A DNA stretch of 64,000 nt from Phlebopus portentosus (Eukaryota; Basidiomycota; Agaricomycetes; Boletales; Boletinellaceae), in the NCBI GenBank assembly GCA_037892935.1, contig JAYXKI010000006.1, forward strand, positions 1,798,001 through 1,862,000. Direction: 5' to 3'. Below the pieces are notes generated by a model. It did not search any database and had not been told where the DNA came from. It saw only the letters and a program-made list of their open reading frames with translations. How positions within the stretch are numbered: position 1 is the first letter of the stretch; each line of letters begins with the position of its first letter. Positions 23,400 through 35,900 of this stretch are shown in pieces. Position numbers and translations under genes: made by a program.

Positions 23400-25425
23400 A
23401 TGTCGGATTCTGATGTGAACGCGTATCTTGAAAAAGAAATCATCGGTGGGGGAAAGATTGTAAGTCTGCTTTGTATGGCGTAGGGCTTGATGACGAAACA
23501 TTTGGACAGGTGACTTACAGGCTACTAAGCCGCAGACTTGCCATGCATGTTAATGCGGCTAAGAAGTACGTCTCTACATATCATGACTGCGACCTTTGTA
23601 GCTCACGGCTAGCATTAAGCGCTCTTCTATCCTTTTATACGAGAAAACGCGTAAACAGTGAGGCAATTTACGCGACATTCTGGTTATCCGGAGAACTACA
23701 CGATCAAGCGATGCATGGAGCAGGCGATAACATGGAGGTGGATGAAGAAGAAAACGGAGTTGCACTGAAACGGAAAGTCGTCATAGCTGGAGAAGAGGAT
23801 CTCGATCGTGCGTTGCCTGAACTAATTATTATCTGCGTCATGGCCTCATCCGATATCCCACCAGGTATTAAAGCGACATTCAAGCAAATTCACGCCTTCC
23901 ACGTGTATTCACTTTCACCGGCTCCTCTAGAAGTCAGTACACTAGTTTCGCCTCAGTAAATCTTCTCTTACGAACTACCAACAGACTGCGTCACAGCTCT
24001 GCGGACCTTCTCGAGAAGTGCATGAGCTGGACAAAGTTGGAGATGATGGTCTTGCACAGACCGTTGGAAAGATAGTAAGCAACCAAGTAAAGGTAAGTTC
24101 GATGGTGGTGTATCTTGGCAAGCTGTTCTCATGCGATTCAGCGTTGTGCGTCGGTCCAGACATTCGGCAAACCTACTACGTCCAGAACTTCTATGCCAAT
24201 GAAGCCACAGGCTGCGGCCCTGTCCATCAGTAATCCGCCACCGAAAGTATCATCCAAGCCGACGCTAAAACCCTCAATATCTTTGAGATCTACGGATGGA
24301 GGAAAACCTAAAGCTTCGGGAACGCTGAGCTGGGCAAAGGCAAAGCCGAAGGATTCTGAGAAGGTGTCTTCTGCTACAAAATTGCCAGTTAAAGTAGAAG
24401 AAGCGAAAATAGAATATCCCGTTACCAACGGTCAAAGAGTAGGCTTTTACGCATCGTTCCTGTCGTGTATTTGCTCTTGACATTCCCATCAGCGTGGTAC
24501 GAAGAGGAAGTCGGACGTACGGAAAGAAAAAGAGGAAATAGAAGAAGAGCCGGATATGAAGCCCGAAAAAGCAAAACTAGCTTCGGCCAAGGCAACTCCT
24601 ATCGAAACACTTTCTTTTGCTCGTATCAAGAAAGGCGTGGTATTATCAGACGATGAAGATGAAATCCCGGCAGCGAAGCAGAAAATGCCAGTCAGGGCCA
24701 AAGATCTGGACGAATCTGATACAGAGCAGAGCGTCCGAGCCATGATGGAAATTGATGATGGTGTGAAGTCAGACCATCCCGACTCGAATTCTATTGACCC
24801 AATGATTCTATTACAGAGTTCGTTACAAAAGCATCTAGATCAGCTCCTTCGATTCCTCATGAAGATGAGGGCGAGGAACCACCGCCAACGGATCACACTG
24901 AATCAGCGATGGAAGAAGAATCAGATGATCCAGCTCCGAGAGCCAAGCCACGAAAGCGTCGGCAGAAGAAGAATGTTCCGATTGGTCGCAATGGTTTAAG
25001 AAAGAGCCGTGTGGTGAAGAGCAAGACAGATTTTGATGAGAAAGGCTACATGGGTCAGCAGTATTCATAGTGTATCACTGTTCCAGGGCGCTGACACCAT
25101 CTATTCAGTTACTGTGGACTATTCGTCGTATGAGTCGGTTGATGAAGAGGAGGAGGAAGAGGAGAAACCGAAAGAGCGAGCGGAAACCAAGACCTCTACG
25201 AGAAAGAAAGATACAGCTCGAAAGGCAGACGAGGCATCTGCCTCAGCAGCCGATGTTTTTGCTCAGAGCGAAGATCGAGGTACGGCTAAGAAAGTAGAAC
25301 CAAAGAAACCTGCCCCGAAGAAACCTGTCCTAAAGCCGTCTGTATCAAAGGATCGTCAAACTAATGGGTCGCAAAAGAGTCTGGCGAGTTTCTTCGGTTC
25401 TGGGGGAGGGAAGATGAAGAAATAG
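23400..25425 (+). CDS. POL32: DNA polymerase delta subunit 3 (POL32 / Cdc27 family)
   Basis: Accessory subunit of replicative DNA polymerase delta; it bridges the polymerase to PCNA. The N-terminal winged-helix region reads YLEKEIIGGGKI, VTYRLLSRRLAMHVNAAK and FYTRKRVNSEAIYATFWLSG, as in Cdc27/POLD3. Next come QIHAFHVYSLSPAPLE and a block ending VGKIVSNQVK. The C-terminal half is charged and Lys/Glu-rich, with the conserved element GYMVTVDYSSYESVDE. The last residues include QKSLASFFGSGGGK, a textbook PCNA-interacting (PIP) box, Q-x-x-L-x-x-F-F. About eight exons join in frame with normal splice sites and no shift is needed. The exon around 23,820-23,880 could contain an extra unspotted intron. 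Confidence 0.88.
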
Positions 25426-27014
25426 TACACTGCTGCTCAATGGTGCCCTTTGCATTCTGTGTCTCCTTACATCGCTTAGGTGCGCATTTAGTCGCTACTC
25501 GTTGACCTGCTTTTGAGCTATCGCTTTCCCAGACATACTTCTCTGTTAGCCTTCACCGAGGATAATCTGATGCTCCAAATAGCAATTGTATCAGTAGTTT
25601 TGATTTTCCCGTGCCATTCTGCTACAGCATCGATGTCTGGAGCTCCCGTGATGAGCATCGCTTTTCCAGCATAGCCCGGGGATAGGGCTGGTTATCATTG
25701 CATGATAAAGTTTTCACGATCGCTTATATTGCTACTCGAACTCACGGTATTGCATCTATCAGAGTAAACACCCGGCAGGAAATTAAGGGTAAGCACTGCA
25801 TATCCACATCTCTACGTAGAATCCTCTAAATGCGGTTCCTCAGCTAACCTTGAATTCAGCAAATTAGGACTATAATGGCTTCAGAACAAGGTACTTGGCC
25901 TGACTGGGACCTGGATTGAATTGAATGCGCCTGGCAAAAACAACCGGCCCCGGAGACAATAACTGAATGCACTCCACGTATTCATTCATTCCTGCCTTCT
26001 TTCTCGTCGCTGCTCCAGAAATAACGGATAGAGGTGTGCCGATGCTGATCCACGAAGAGTTTTTCAGCGGAATATAGAAGAGTAACATATCACAAAGAAG
26101 ATGCACCTATTGAACGACGCGTGATCCCGTTCCGTCGAGAAACTTGCCTGATCTGCCCTGCCAATTACGTCGATCCGCATGATCACCGTCACCGATCATT
26201 AACACACTCAACTCAGATGTTTTTCTTCAGTACTATATCCGGATCTCTGCGCTGACGCCTTTACACTGCTTCGGTTATTGCTACGATGTCATGGAATGCC
26301 CGGAAAATCATCTACACCAAACGTGTCGGCCTTGGCTTCGCGTGTGTTCCGCCGATTCCATGAACTTGCCAACCTTCAAGTTTGCAATATATCGGTAGTT
26401 GATATTTTCTTACTACGCATGAAGTCCATTTTGCACTGACCTCTGATTTCAAACTCACTGTTTCGAAGGCCAATAAGTGCTGGTGCGCCACCGAGTGTAG
26501 GGTATATCTTGTTGCCATTGCCGCATATTGCTCTGCCGCCGTAACTCGCGCGGCAGCGTCGTTTGAGCCTCCTCGGGATAACGGATATACATATGTGCAA
26601 ATCAATGATTTTTACCTTTATGGTAAACGTGGTCTGATCGACACATTGCGATCTTATTCGGTGCCTTTGCAGGCCATGATCAGCCTTTTTTTCCCACTCC
26701 CGCGGACACGTCCTGAATCAGTAAAAGTGCCCCCCCCCCCTCTTTGCTCGAGTTCTGCACCGTACCCTCTACGCGACCTCCTTCTATATCCCTTCAATAG
26801 GGAGAGACAGTTCTGCTTGAACCTTGGTGGCGAACTTTGCATCCTATGCTGGTCTTGGCTAGTTTGCGACAGACCAGGATCCGCAAAGCTATTTGAGACG
26901 CTTAGCATTTACAATCAGTTTATAAGGAAGCTGTGTTGCAGTATGCTTCGACGCACCTGTGTTTCTTGTGACGCCACGTCTTCATCTTCTTGAAACCCAA
27001 GCAAGTAGGACAAG
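25426..27014. other. gene-poor region with possible minus-strand remnants
   Basis: About 1.6 kb between POL32 and paralogue C. On the minus strand, 26106-25870 encodes a stretch ending VVFARRIQFNPGPSQAKYLV, and 26600-26330 has frames such as IYPTLGGAPALIGLRNSEFE. Both look like pieces of real protein but I could not join them into a gene or name a family. An 11-base run of C lies at 26730-26740. Confidence 0.35.
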
Positions 27015-30000
27015 ATGACTGAACCGGGGAGCCGCCCCAAGGCTTTACGACACAAAAACCGTGGTATAAAGCAAGAAAAAACCAAGGACCGACAGACGAG
27101 CGGGGACCATGCACCGAATGCTTCCTTACGAGAACAAGTAGGTTCATCAACGTATCAAAGGAACGATATACCTGGTTCGCGAAGTGCGACTCCAGATTCC
27201 CTTTATGCTGATCCAACCAAGAGCATGCCGCGAAATGGGTCTCGGCACACGACCTCTCAGCCCACTGATTCTGTGAGGACCGCTTATCCCCGTTCTCAAG
27301 GAACTTCGCGTACCGAAATGACATTTTGGGAGCGAGCTGCAGGTAATCCTGAACTTGAAAGGATCCGATGGGAGGGATCCGTAAGATCAGAAACATCAAC
27401 AGTTTCGTCTTCCTCGTCCTTGCATAATCCAGTTCCCAACAAAACACCTACTCGGGCCTCGAGTACATCTTCTCGATTCGACGATGGCTCGGGACATCGT
27501 AACCGTCGAGCATCAACTGCGACATCTGCTGCTCAAAGTTCCGTAACCCGTGAATCTGACGGACCAGGAGGCGGCGGAGTTCGACTGAGCGCGGAAGATA
27601 TCGTAGAGCTTAGGCGCGCTGGCTCTCAGAGACGCGCTCCAGAACAAATCCCAAGGCGGTACAGCAGGTCATCACGGAGTTCCTCAATTCCTCAGCAAGG
27701 AAACACGAATGGAGCCGTCCAGCCCCAAAGACAAGGCAGCGAAGATGCGCGCTCGTCGAACTCGCGACGAACAGACTCATCCTTGTCCAACATTTCCCGT
27801 GTCATTCCTCAGGAGCCTCGGAGGACAGCACTAAATAGAATATTTGGATTCAAAGCAAAAGCGAAAGGAAAAACATCTGAGGACAAGGAGGAGGTACCTG
27901 GGAAGCGCGAAGAAACTAAGAAGGTTCGTGTCTCTTTCGATATTCAAGAGTGCTTCCGCTAACTTCTTGTTCTTATGGACAGAAACTTATCGAAGGTCTC
28001 AAGAAAGTAAAGGATGTAACTAAACCCATTGGTCACGACGTAGTCGAGAATACCGCCCATTTCGGACGAATGGTAGTCCCTATTGCTATGTTCCTTGCCC
28101 CTGCGGCGCTCATGACGTTATATGCATGGGATGCGCTTCAGTTCGTCGAAGTAAGTCGCTCGAAATTCTTGTCCGGAAAAGAGATTAATTTTTTATAGGA
28201 TAACAAACAAGATTGCAAGGATCTAATCGAGAATGCTATCGTACAGCATGAAGGACTTCTCGATTTGGTGAAAAGATGTAAACTGGACAGAGATTTAACG
28301 GAAGAAAACATCCAGTTCATGGAAAGGGCGATGAAGCAACACGGAGAGTAAGTATATTCCTTACAGCGTCTCATTTGAAGTCTTGATTTATGTCATGCAG
28401 TGCCTGCCAGGCTGTTTATGATGCAGTCTTAGTTCAGAAGAAGAAATCTTTTATCAAGCGTTTTATCACTAGGAAGCAAATAAAAGAGAAGCATATTGCT
28501 TCAGCCAAGTTCAAACTTCAAGATGCAATGCAGGAGTACTTGGTGCGTTTAGGATTGAAGTATGTCTGCGTCGGGCGATGATTAACAGAACATTTCAGAG
28601 AGCGTTGAGTACAATGACTTGGGTAAACACCGCAGATAACAGCAACCTCCTGCGAGAGAACCAGGAAATACTGAAAGCTCAGCAAGAGTCGTTGAACAAA
28701 GTCTTGGAAATGCTAGGCAAACTTATGGTTCTATTAGATGAATCTTCAGCGGAATCTCTTGCAAGGAAATCTCGGAGTTCCTTGGGAAGCCTTGTCAGGG
28801 ACAATACCGAATGGGAGAGCAGGATTGCCAGAATCCTTAAAGAAAGAGAGCAAGCAGAATTTGACCGCCAGAGAGAGGAGAAGGTATTCTTTGAAAGGCT
28901 GAATGACTTCTTAGACGCTAGAGAGGCGGAAGTCTCACAGAAAAAGGTACACGAAATATCGACAAAGTCTTGGGTCTTGTGCTGGACGAGTTATTCGGAA
29001 CCGACGAATCTCCGGCGAAAACAATCGAAGAGATTCGGAAAACGAAGAGAACTGATGAGGGACGGTTCGAACAGCTTAAACGTGCGCAGCAATCAGGGCG
29101 ACTCAGGGACGAAGAAGCAGTTGAGCTGGAGACACTTGGTGTGCGACTCAAAGTAATAGATAAGTTCCTTCCATACTGGAGGTAGTGGCTCTTCCACCAG
29201 AAGGTACTGCACCTGGTAGGCCTTGCAATAATTTTATTCCGAAGACACCATGAACTTACTTTCCCGCCACATCAGAAGGAAGATCTCCGCAGGTGCTGAT
29301 GCTGCCACTGCGTGCCAAAGTCAGTGATGCTAATATCGTATCGAATACTGGAGGAGGGCGCGGATCGGCATCCAGAGATGGCTTTGAACTTATCATTGAC
29401 GATGACGCCTCTCAGGAGCGGTCTGATGTTAAGGACGCTCGTGACTATCAAGATCTTCTAGTACTTCACTATCCACAGGAACGTATGTGTGCTCACTTCT
29501 TTACCTTGCTGACTTTCACCTAAGAAACTTTTATGTAACAGTTAAGCGTGCACTATTTACGCCCAGTCCCGTGCACAATGGGGACGTAGGACGTATAAAG
29601 ACGGTAAATTCGAATACCTGTTCAGCATCATTAGTCCGGGGAGTGAGAGGGCTCTGAGGCATCTTAAGCCTATCACCTTCAAACCCGAAGACCTCACGAA
29701 TCGGGTGAAACCTATCGCAAATAAGGGCGCCGTCACGAAGCGTACAAAGAGAGCCTTCATAGTCAGGCACACTGAAAGCATTGATAGGCTGTCCAAGCAA
29801 TTTGAACAGCCTATCAAGAAAATACGGAATTATGGCAGTTCTCGAGATCGAAGGGCAATTCTTGTCGTTGACGATCCTGAGTACAAGCGCATTATTTCGA
29901 GCAAACACGACGCGGTGAAGAACTGGCTCACACAATCAATGCGTACCATTATTGAATTTCTGGTACAGAAGAACATACAGTTGCGTGAGGACGAAAGTCT

Positions 30001-30490
30001 TCATCTTGGTGAGCAACTCGAAATCGTAGGGAAAAGATTCACCGGGCTCACGTCCTGTCTTCACATACACATAGTGACTGGAGTATTAAGAGCAAAACAC
30101 TGGGCTTTGCTTCTCACACACAAGACTATTGAGGAAAAGGTGAGTGCTCTCCTACTGCTCAGAGACCCTGGCTATCCTAAAGGTGTGCGGTCTAGATCTA
30201 CTTCTGCGAATTTGACAAAGTCAGATCTGGCACTGCTTGGGGCACCTTCTCGCTTGAAAAATCCCTTGATCTCGATCCAGGAGAAGACGCAGATCAATAT
30301 TACACAAGTAAAGTTTCTCCTTATGGAAGCAAGCGGAAGGACGCTGTTCTACTGGCGACCATGCGATTCAGACCTGACAGTGGAACAAGGGAGGAAAGAC
30401 ACCATGAGAGTCATCATGAGATTCGTCGTGCGCAGCGAACACCACAAAGGTCAAATACGCAAGATAGCAATCGTCGACTCGGGTAAGTAG
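27015..30490 (+). CDS. MLKL-like helical-bundle protein with unique C-terminal region (paralogue C)
   Basis: Seven exons (27015-27923, 27983-28150, 28199-28347, 28401-28542, 28599-29215, 29276-29482, 29547-30490) give about 1,045 aa once two missing bases are allowed for. Residues 1-300 are Ser/Arg-rich and disordered. The bundle (about 304-490) contains HFGRMVVPIAMFLAPAALMT, LYAWDALQFVE and KRFITRKQIKEKH, with splice positions equal to those of A and D. A long coiled coil follows (about 500-660), then an unassigned C-terminal region with FEYLFSIISPGSERALRHL, AILVVDDPEYKRIISSKHD and KFLLMEASGRTLFYWRPCD. The one-base gaps are at about 28954 (AAA read as AAAA) and 29164 (G read as GG); with both, phases of all seven exons agree exactly through the stop. 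There is no kinase domain. Function is unknown. Confidence 0.65.
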
Positions 30491-30911
30491 CCATCGAGCG
30501 AGCTTCAATCCAACGCACGGAGGATCGTGAGCCGTCAGGCTCAACGACAAATTATGTGGAGGAAAGATTAATTTATTACAAAAGTTGTATCAATAAACAC
30601 ATACAAGAATAAAGGACAACGTTGATACCAATAGTAATGTACGGGCACTGTGAAAATCGGCTTGATCGCACTGTTGAAATTTCATAGCAAACGCGCAAAC
30701 GCGTGAGCTTGTGATGTGACCACAGTCCCATGCATGTGACATGACAAAAGAATTAGTTCTCACATCTGACATTCGACCGGCACTGGCAACAATTAATGGA
30801 AAATGAAGAAGGTTATTCACCTTTCTCCTCGAGCAAGCCATAGACAGCCCTAGTACTCGCCGATACTGACCAAGCTGCCAGTATCCGTACTCATTCTGAG
30901 GCGGTGCGAAC
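30491..30911. other. intergenic, promoter of the PrpF gene
   Basis: About 420 bases between paralogue C and the PrpF-type gene. No gene is seen. Confidence 0.6.
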
Positions 30912-32198
30912 ATGCTTGGTAGCGCTTCAGCGCGCCTAATCAGGAACTTAAGTTCAAGCTCGCCTCCTAAGCTTCGTCGTTCTATGAAGTCTCTTGCAGC
31001 TGTGCCAAACCCTCTGCCCGCTACTTTTCTTCGTGGAGGAACTTCCAAGGGTATCTACATCCGACAAGAGCACCTTCCAAGCGACCGAGCAGAATGGGCG
31101 CCTATTTTCCTCGGAATCATGGGCTCGCCTGATCCGGAACATGGCAGACAATTGAACGGAATGGGAGGCGGCGTCTCTAGTCTCTCTAAGGTCTGTGTAG
31201 TCGGACCGCCGACCGATGCACTTCATGCACAAGGAATCGATGTCGAGTATACGTTCTGCCAGGTCGGAATACGCGATGCAAACTTGGATTACACCGGAAA
31301 TTGTGGAAATCTCTCGAGCATGATTGGAGTGTTCGCGGTCGACGAGGGAATTTGCAAACCTCGAGTATCTCCGGACAGACCGGAAATCGGTGTGGTTCGG
31401 GCGTTCAATACGAATACGAGAAAGCGCGTCGATACTAGCTTTCCAGTATCAGCTGAGGATGGATCGACACCTGTTTTGGACATCCCACAGGTGACTATTG
31501 CTGGCGTTCCAGGTCTGGCGTCGCGTATTGATCTGCACTTCGTTTCACCTGCGGGGGCCAGGACAGGGAAACTTCTTCCGACTGGCGGTCCTATTGATAC
31601 CCTCACGGTCGATTTCGAAGGCAAAACGCATTTGATTCAAGCGTCGCTTGTAGATGCGACAAACCCTTCTATTTTTGTGTTGACTCGAGACGTCGCCAAC
31701 ATGCTCAGTGCCTCGGGCAGTCCACAAATAAACTTTGGTGACTCTCACATTGAGGAGTGCATCGAGGCTATACGCCAGAGCGGCGCCTGTGCCATGGGAC
31801 TCGATCCGGGGGCGAAAGCGCAGCCCAAAATCGCAGCACTTGAAGCGCCAGCGTCGCACTCAAAGCATCCGCACATCATTGCGCATGCATTTTCTATGGG
31901 TGTGCTTCACAAAGCGATACCCATGACCTTGGGACTCTGCCTCGGTGTTGCCGCACGGATCGAGGGCACTTTACCTTGGCAAATTGCATCGAGTGTGAGT
32001 GGTAGTCAACAACTGCGCGACGAAGTTCCCGGACCAGATCGGTGCGACGATCAATATGCTGCATCAGATCTTGTCAGGATCAGACATCCCTCTGGCGACG
32101 TCGATGTCGGCGCAGAGTTTGGTCGTGATGGACGTGTTATGAGCGCAAAAGTTGTCCGTACGGGAAGACGTTTGATGAAGGGTGCCGTTTGGTGGTAA
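30912..32198 (+). CDS. PrpF-family isomerase (2-methylaconitate isomerase-like)
   Basis: Single uninterrupted frame of 428 aa, the only large intron-free gene in the window. The PrpF fold belongs to the diaminopimelate-epimerase-like group; bacterial members isomerise 2-methylaconitate in propionate breakdown, and related fungal enzymes isomerise tricarboxylic acids. Visible signatures are ATFLRGGTSKGIYIR near the start, LNGMGGGVSSLSKV, DYTGNCGNLSSMIG (the conserved Cys loop) and the matching second-half motif HAFSMGVLHKAIPMT. Length agrees with the family. The first 24 residues (MLGSASARLIRNLSSSS then KLRR) are Arg/Ser-rich without acids, like a mitochondrial presequence, so matrix location is likely; a second in-frame ATG at 30984 would give a cytosolic form. 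The exact substrate cannot be told. Confidence 0.88.
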   Translation: MLGSASARLIRNLSSSSPPKLRRSMKSLAAVPNPLPATFLRGGTSKGIYIRQEHLPSDRAEWAPIFLGIMGSPDPEHGRQLNGMGGGVSSLSKVCVVGPPTDALHAQGIDVEYTFCQVGIRDANLDYTGNCGNLSSMIGVFAVDEGICKPRVSPDRPEIGVVRAFNTNTRKRVDTSFPVSAEDGSTPVLDIPQVTIAGVPGLASRIDLHFVSPAGARTGKLLPTGGPIDTLTVDFEGKTHLIQASLVDATNPSIFVLTRDVANMLSASGSPQINFGDSHIEECIEAIRQSGACAMGLDPGAKAQPKIAALEAPASHSKHPHIIAHAFSMGVLHKAIPMTLGLCLGVAARIEGTLPWQIASSVSGSQQLRDEVPGPDRCDDQYAASDLVRIRHPSGDVDVGAEFGRDGRVMSAKVVRTGRRLMKGAVWW

Positions 32199-32906
32199 CG
32201 ATGGGCACAGATTGTCAAGAGCATGAGAGCTGCAGTCCGTGTTCCAAAGAATGGCAGGACGTTGGTCTTCTCCTCGAACTTCAATTATTGAGTCAATCTG
32301 GACGGAATCAGATTTGGATGAATTCAGGAAAGGAATTTAGACAATGTATCATATTCAAAGGCACAGGGACACACAAATGGAACTTTGCTTTTTCTTTCCC
32401 TTTTCTAACTACCGTAAGAAGGAATTTGATCAATGAAGGTGAAGTGTACTCGCACTGCACCGATTGGATAGAGTCATCTCTGGCATAGCCACAGACGGAA
32501 GCAAGCAAGATCAAGATGTGATCGACCCATGCTTAAAGTGTTACTAGGACGCGCCTATTTCTCATCTCCTTCTCTTCCCTCCACGTCGCCTGTTGAGTGT
32601 GCATAAGTACATTTGCACATTTTACTCATTGCTCAAGACTGGGCATTGCTGTACATACGCAAGTCATTCGTTTAGGAGGATTTCCTAACGAACCTCAGTT
32701 TCCTTATGCGACCTGCTCTGCTGCCACACGACGCGCAGTCAACATAAGGGCTCTCCACCCGGCACATTTCCGTCTCTATTTCCGTGCAAGCCTGTTGTCT
32801 TGCACAGCTGTGACGTGTACACGTCTCCGGTCCTATATAAAGTCTTTCAGAACATAACTCGACTTCTCACTTCCACCACGAGTATACACATTTCTTCGAC
32901 GTTGCT
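32199..32906. other. intergenic, promoter of paralogue D
   Basis: About 700 bases without a gene. A good TATA box (TATATAAA) lies at 32834-32841, about 66 bases before the paralogue D start codon. Confidence 0.55.
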
Positions 32907-35900
32907 ATGTCCGATGCAGGCTCGATTGGAGCCCATGAAGAATACGACAACGAGGAACGTTATGTGCCGAAGGGCACATTGGCATCGCCCATGTCGGACT
33001 ATCCGACGCAAGCGCTGCTGAAAGCGGCTTTGACTGAGGAAGACGAAGCGCCGGGCACTCCATACGAACCTACGAGCTGGTGGGGTGCCCGCGGCGTAAT
33101 ACGTCCTTGGAGAGAAAAGCCCGAGCTGAAGAGGAGGGATAGTGCGCCTCCTGAGCAGGTGGAGCGCTGGACACGGACAAAGAACGTGCGTTATTGTTTT
33201 CGTTCATTACTTTTCCGGCTAGACGCTCATGAATACACTGCCAGCAAGTTTCCTATGCCCTTCGGAGCACGCTAGACTACGGTATTGATGCAACTCATGA
33301 CCTACTTGAGATTGGCGCCGATGTGCTTCGGTTCTCGCCTATCCCAGGCTTGGAGGAGGCTGCGCGTGTTCTGTTGACTATTTGGGACTCTCTACAACTG
33401 GTAGAGGTGAGTAAGTTTTCCTGTCATATCTGATTTTCACGTCTTACTGGAAACGGATAGACAAATAGGATGGCTTGTTTGCGGTTGACAGAACGATGTG
33501 CCGATATCTTATTAGCCATCAGGGAAGAGATTCATGAAGCAGGCGATCAGGTCGGAGAAGAGTTGAAAGTCCCGATGCAGAAGCTTGTAGAGTAAGGCAT
33601 CCTTACTTCAGGTCGATCAACAATATTGATGCGTGGGCTATCCACTGAATCCAGGGCTTTCAAGTCTGTGCACGTACTCCTTCAGAAACAGGTCCATAGG
33701 CCTTTCCTCAAACGGTATTTGAAGCGTGATGACATATTGCGCAATATCAATGGCTGTAATGCTGCTTTAAGTGATGCTCTAAGTTTGTTTTCGGTACGTA
33801 TTGGTATATTTGGCTCTAAAATTACCTTTACTAAATTAACTCACCAATAGATGTCCATTCAAATACGGACACTGAGGCAATTGCAAGCCGCAGAGGCGCA
33901 GAGAAAGGCAGACACAGATAGGCTTATTGCGTCTTTGACCCCGCAACAGAACAAAGTCGATGTTGATATAGACGCAACGCCGAAGCAGAAACCTAGAGAA
34001 CTTCCGCCGGATACGGCTCCACCTCCTTACACAAAGATGGTCTCCGAAAGTACAGACTCTTCATCGAAGTCAGGCTCGCTTACAAACACTTCCTCAACAA
34101 CAAGCTCCGGGAAACCAGCTGTCGAAACTGTACAATCCCCTCCACCAACTCCTGATTCACATTTAGCAGACGTTGATGCTTCCCAACTGACAATTCATAC
34201 CACGCCTTCTCCAGAAGAGGTCCGCGAACAATTGGCCAAGATTGTTGAGCAACAAAACACAATTGATCACGCACTCGATCTGGCGGACCTCCGTGTACTG
34301 ATGCGAGAGGCTCTCGCAACCTCAAGCGATGCAGAGATGTTACGCGTGTTGCAGGTTAATCGGGAAGATATTGCTGAGGCTATGAAGACTCTTCAGCGAG
34401 CCCTTGAAAAGGAGCGTCAGAAGGAAGAAGAGGCCGAGGAAGTGAATGCAGACGCGGCAAGGACATCCGAAGAATCGATTGAAGCCGACGTGGAGGCCGC
34501 AGGCAAGCCTGGTGCTTTGGGCCTTACGGGCCTACGAAGGCGACTTACTATGGATAGCGTGACTACGAGAGCGAGTAAGAAGAGCAAAGGCTCGAAGACG
34601 GACGGGAGGATGACTCGACAGTCTGTTAGGAGCGATCGCGATACCCTTGACCGGGAGTTCATTGAAACCGGGATTGATGCCTTAAGGCGTCTGAGTCGAG
34701 GACAAGATATTAATCTGCCTAATTGGACTATTACTCGGTAAGTCTATCTGTTTAATTTTAGAAAAGGAAAGTTCGGACCTTTTCCCTAGGTACGAGATCG
34801 ACATGGAAGCAAAGATCGGAATCGGTTACTTCTCCGACGTGTACCGCGCACGGTGGCGGGACCGAACTGTCGCAGTCAAAGTTCTCACACTTGCAACTCC
34901 AAAGAAACTCTTCATCCATGAGATGGAAGTGTGGAAATCGCTTGACCATCCGAACGTACTTCCTCTCCTCGGCGCGAGTTCTGCAATGGGAGATCCACCT
35001 TGGTTCTTAGTTAGTCCGTTCATGCAGAACGGGAGTCTTGTGGAATACCTGAGGAGCTCGAAGATGCCGATTGATGCTGTCGTGGAAAGGAGAATGATAT
35101 ACGAGGTTGCCAAGGGTATGGCATATTTGCATCGGCAAGGCGTTATGCATGGTGACCTGAAGGTAAGACTGAAGCATGGCGTGGTTCCTTTGATTATACT
35201 GAAGCACAACGACAGGGTACAAACGTACTTATTGATGACAAGGGTCATTGCATGATAACAGACTTTGGCCAGAGCGAAATGAAGAGCGAAGCCTTTCGCA
35301 TAAGTGGCAGCCATCCTCCTCGTAAGTCACCCGGCTTCTTGAAATTCTGACGTATCTGATGAGTATTTATTAGGTGGTACCCTCCGGTGGCAAGCGCCAG
35401 AGATAATTGATGGTGCTTCATCTGGTCAGCTCACATACCAGGTCGACATCTATGCATACGCTATTGTCTGCATTGAGATCTTCGGTCACGGTGCTTTACC
35501 CTGGGGAGTGGTTGATGATGATGCTTACAGACGCCTCATTGTCGGTACGTCCTAGCCATTTCCTCTAAAACAAATGCCTTGATGCTTTCTCCACATATAC
35601 AGAGGAAGACAAGCGACCACCTATCACTTCTTCTAATGCGAACAAGGGCATTCTATCCGTAATTGAAATGTGTTGGACGCGTGACCCGACAAAGAGACCG
35701 ACGATGCAGAAGGTAGTCCGCGAACTCAGGAATCTGGGTTTGAACAAGTACTCGGATTCCCCTCGAACAAAGGTGAAGGTGATTGACAGCGATTCCAAGA
35801 GATCTCGGCCTTCCCCTGATATGAGACCGGTTGACCTTCCGGATGGTACGTTGTTTTGTGTAGCGACAGGGAGTTGACTAACGCGTATTCTTCGTCATAG

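Noticed and set aside
26730..26740. Run of 11 C
   Set aside because: Unusual as a homopolymer but outside any gene; noted only because homopolymer length may be unreliable in this assembly.
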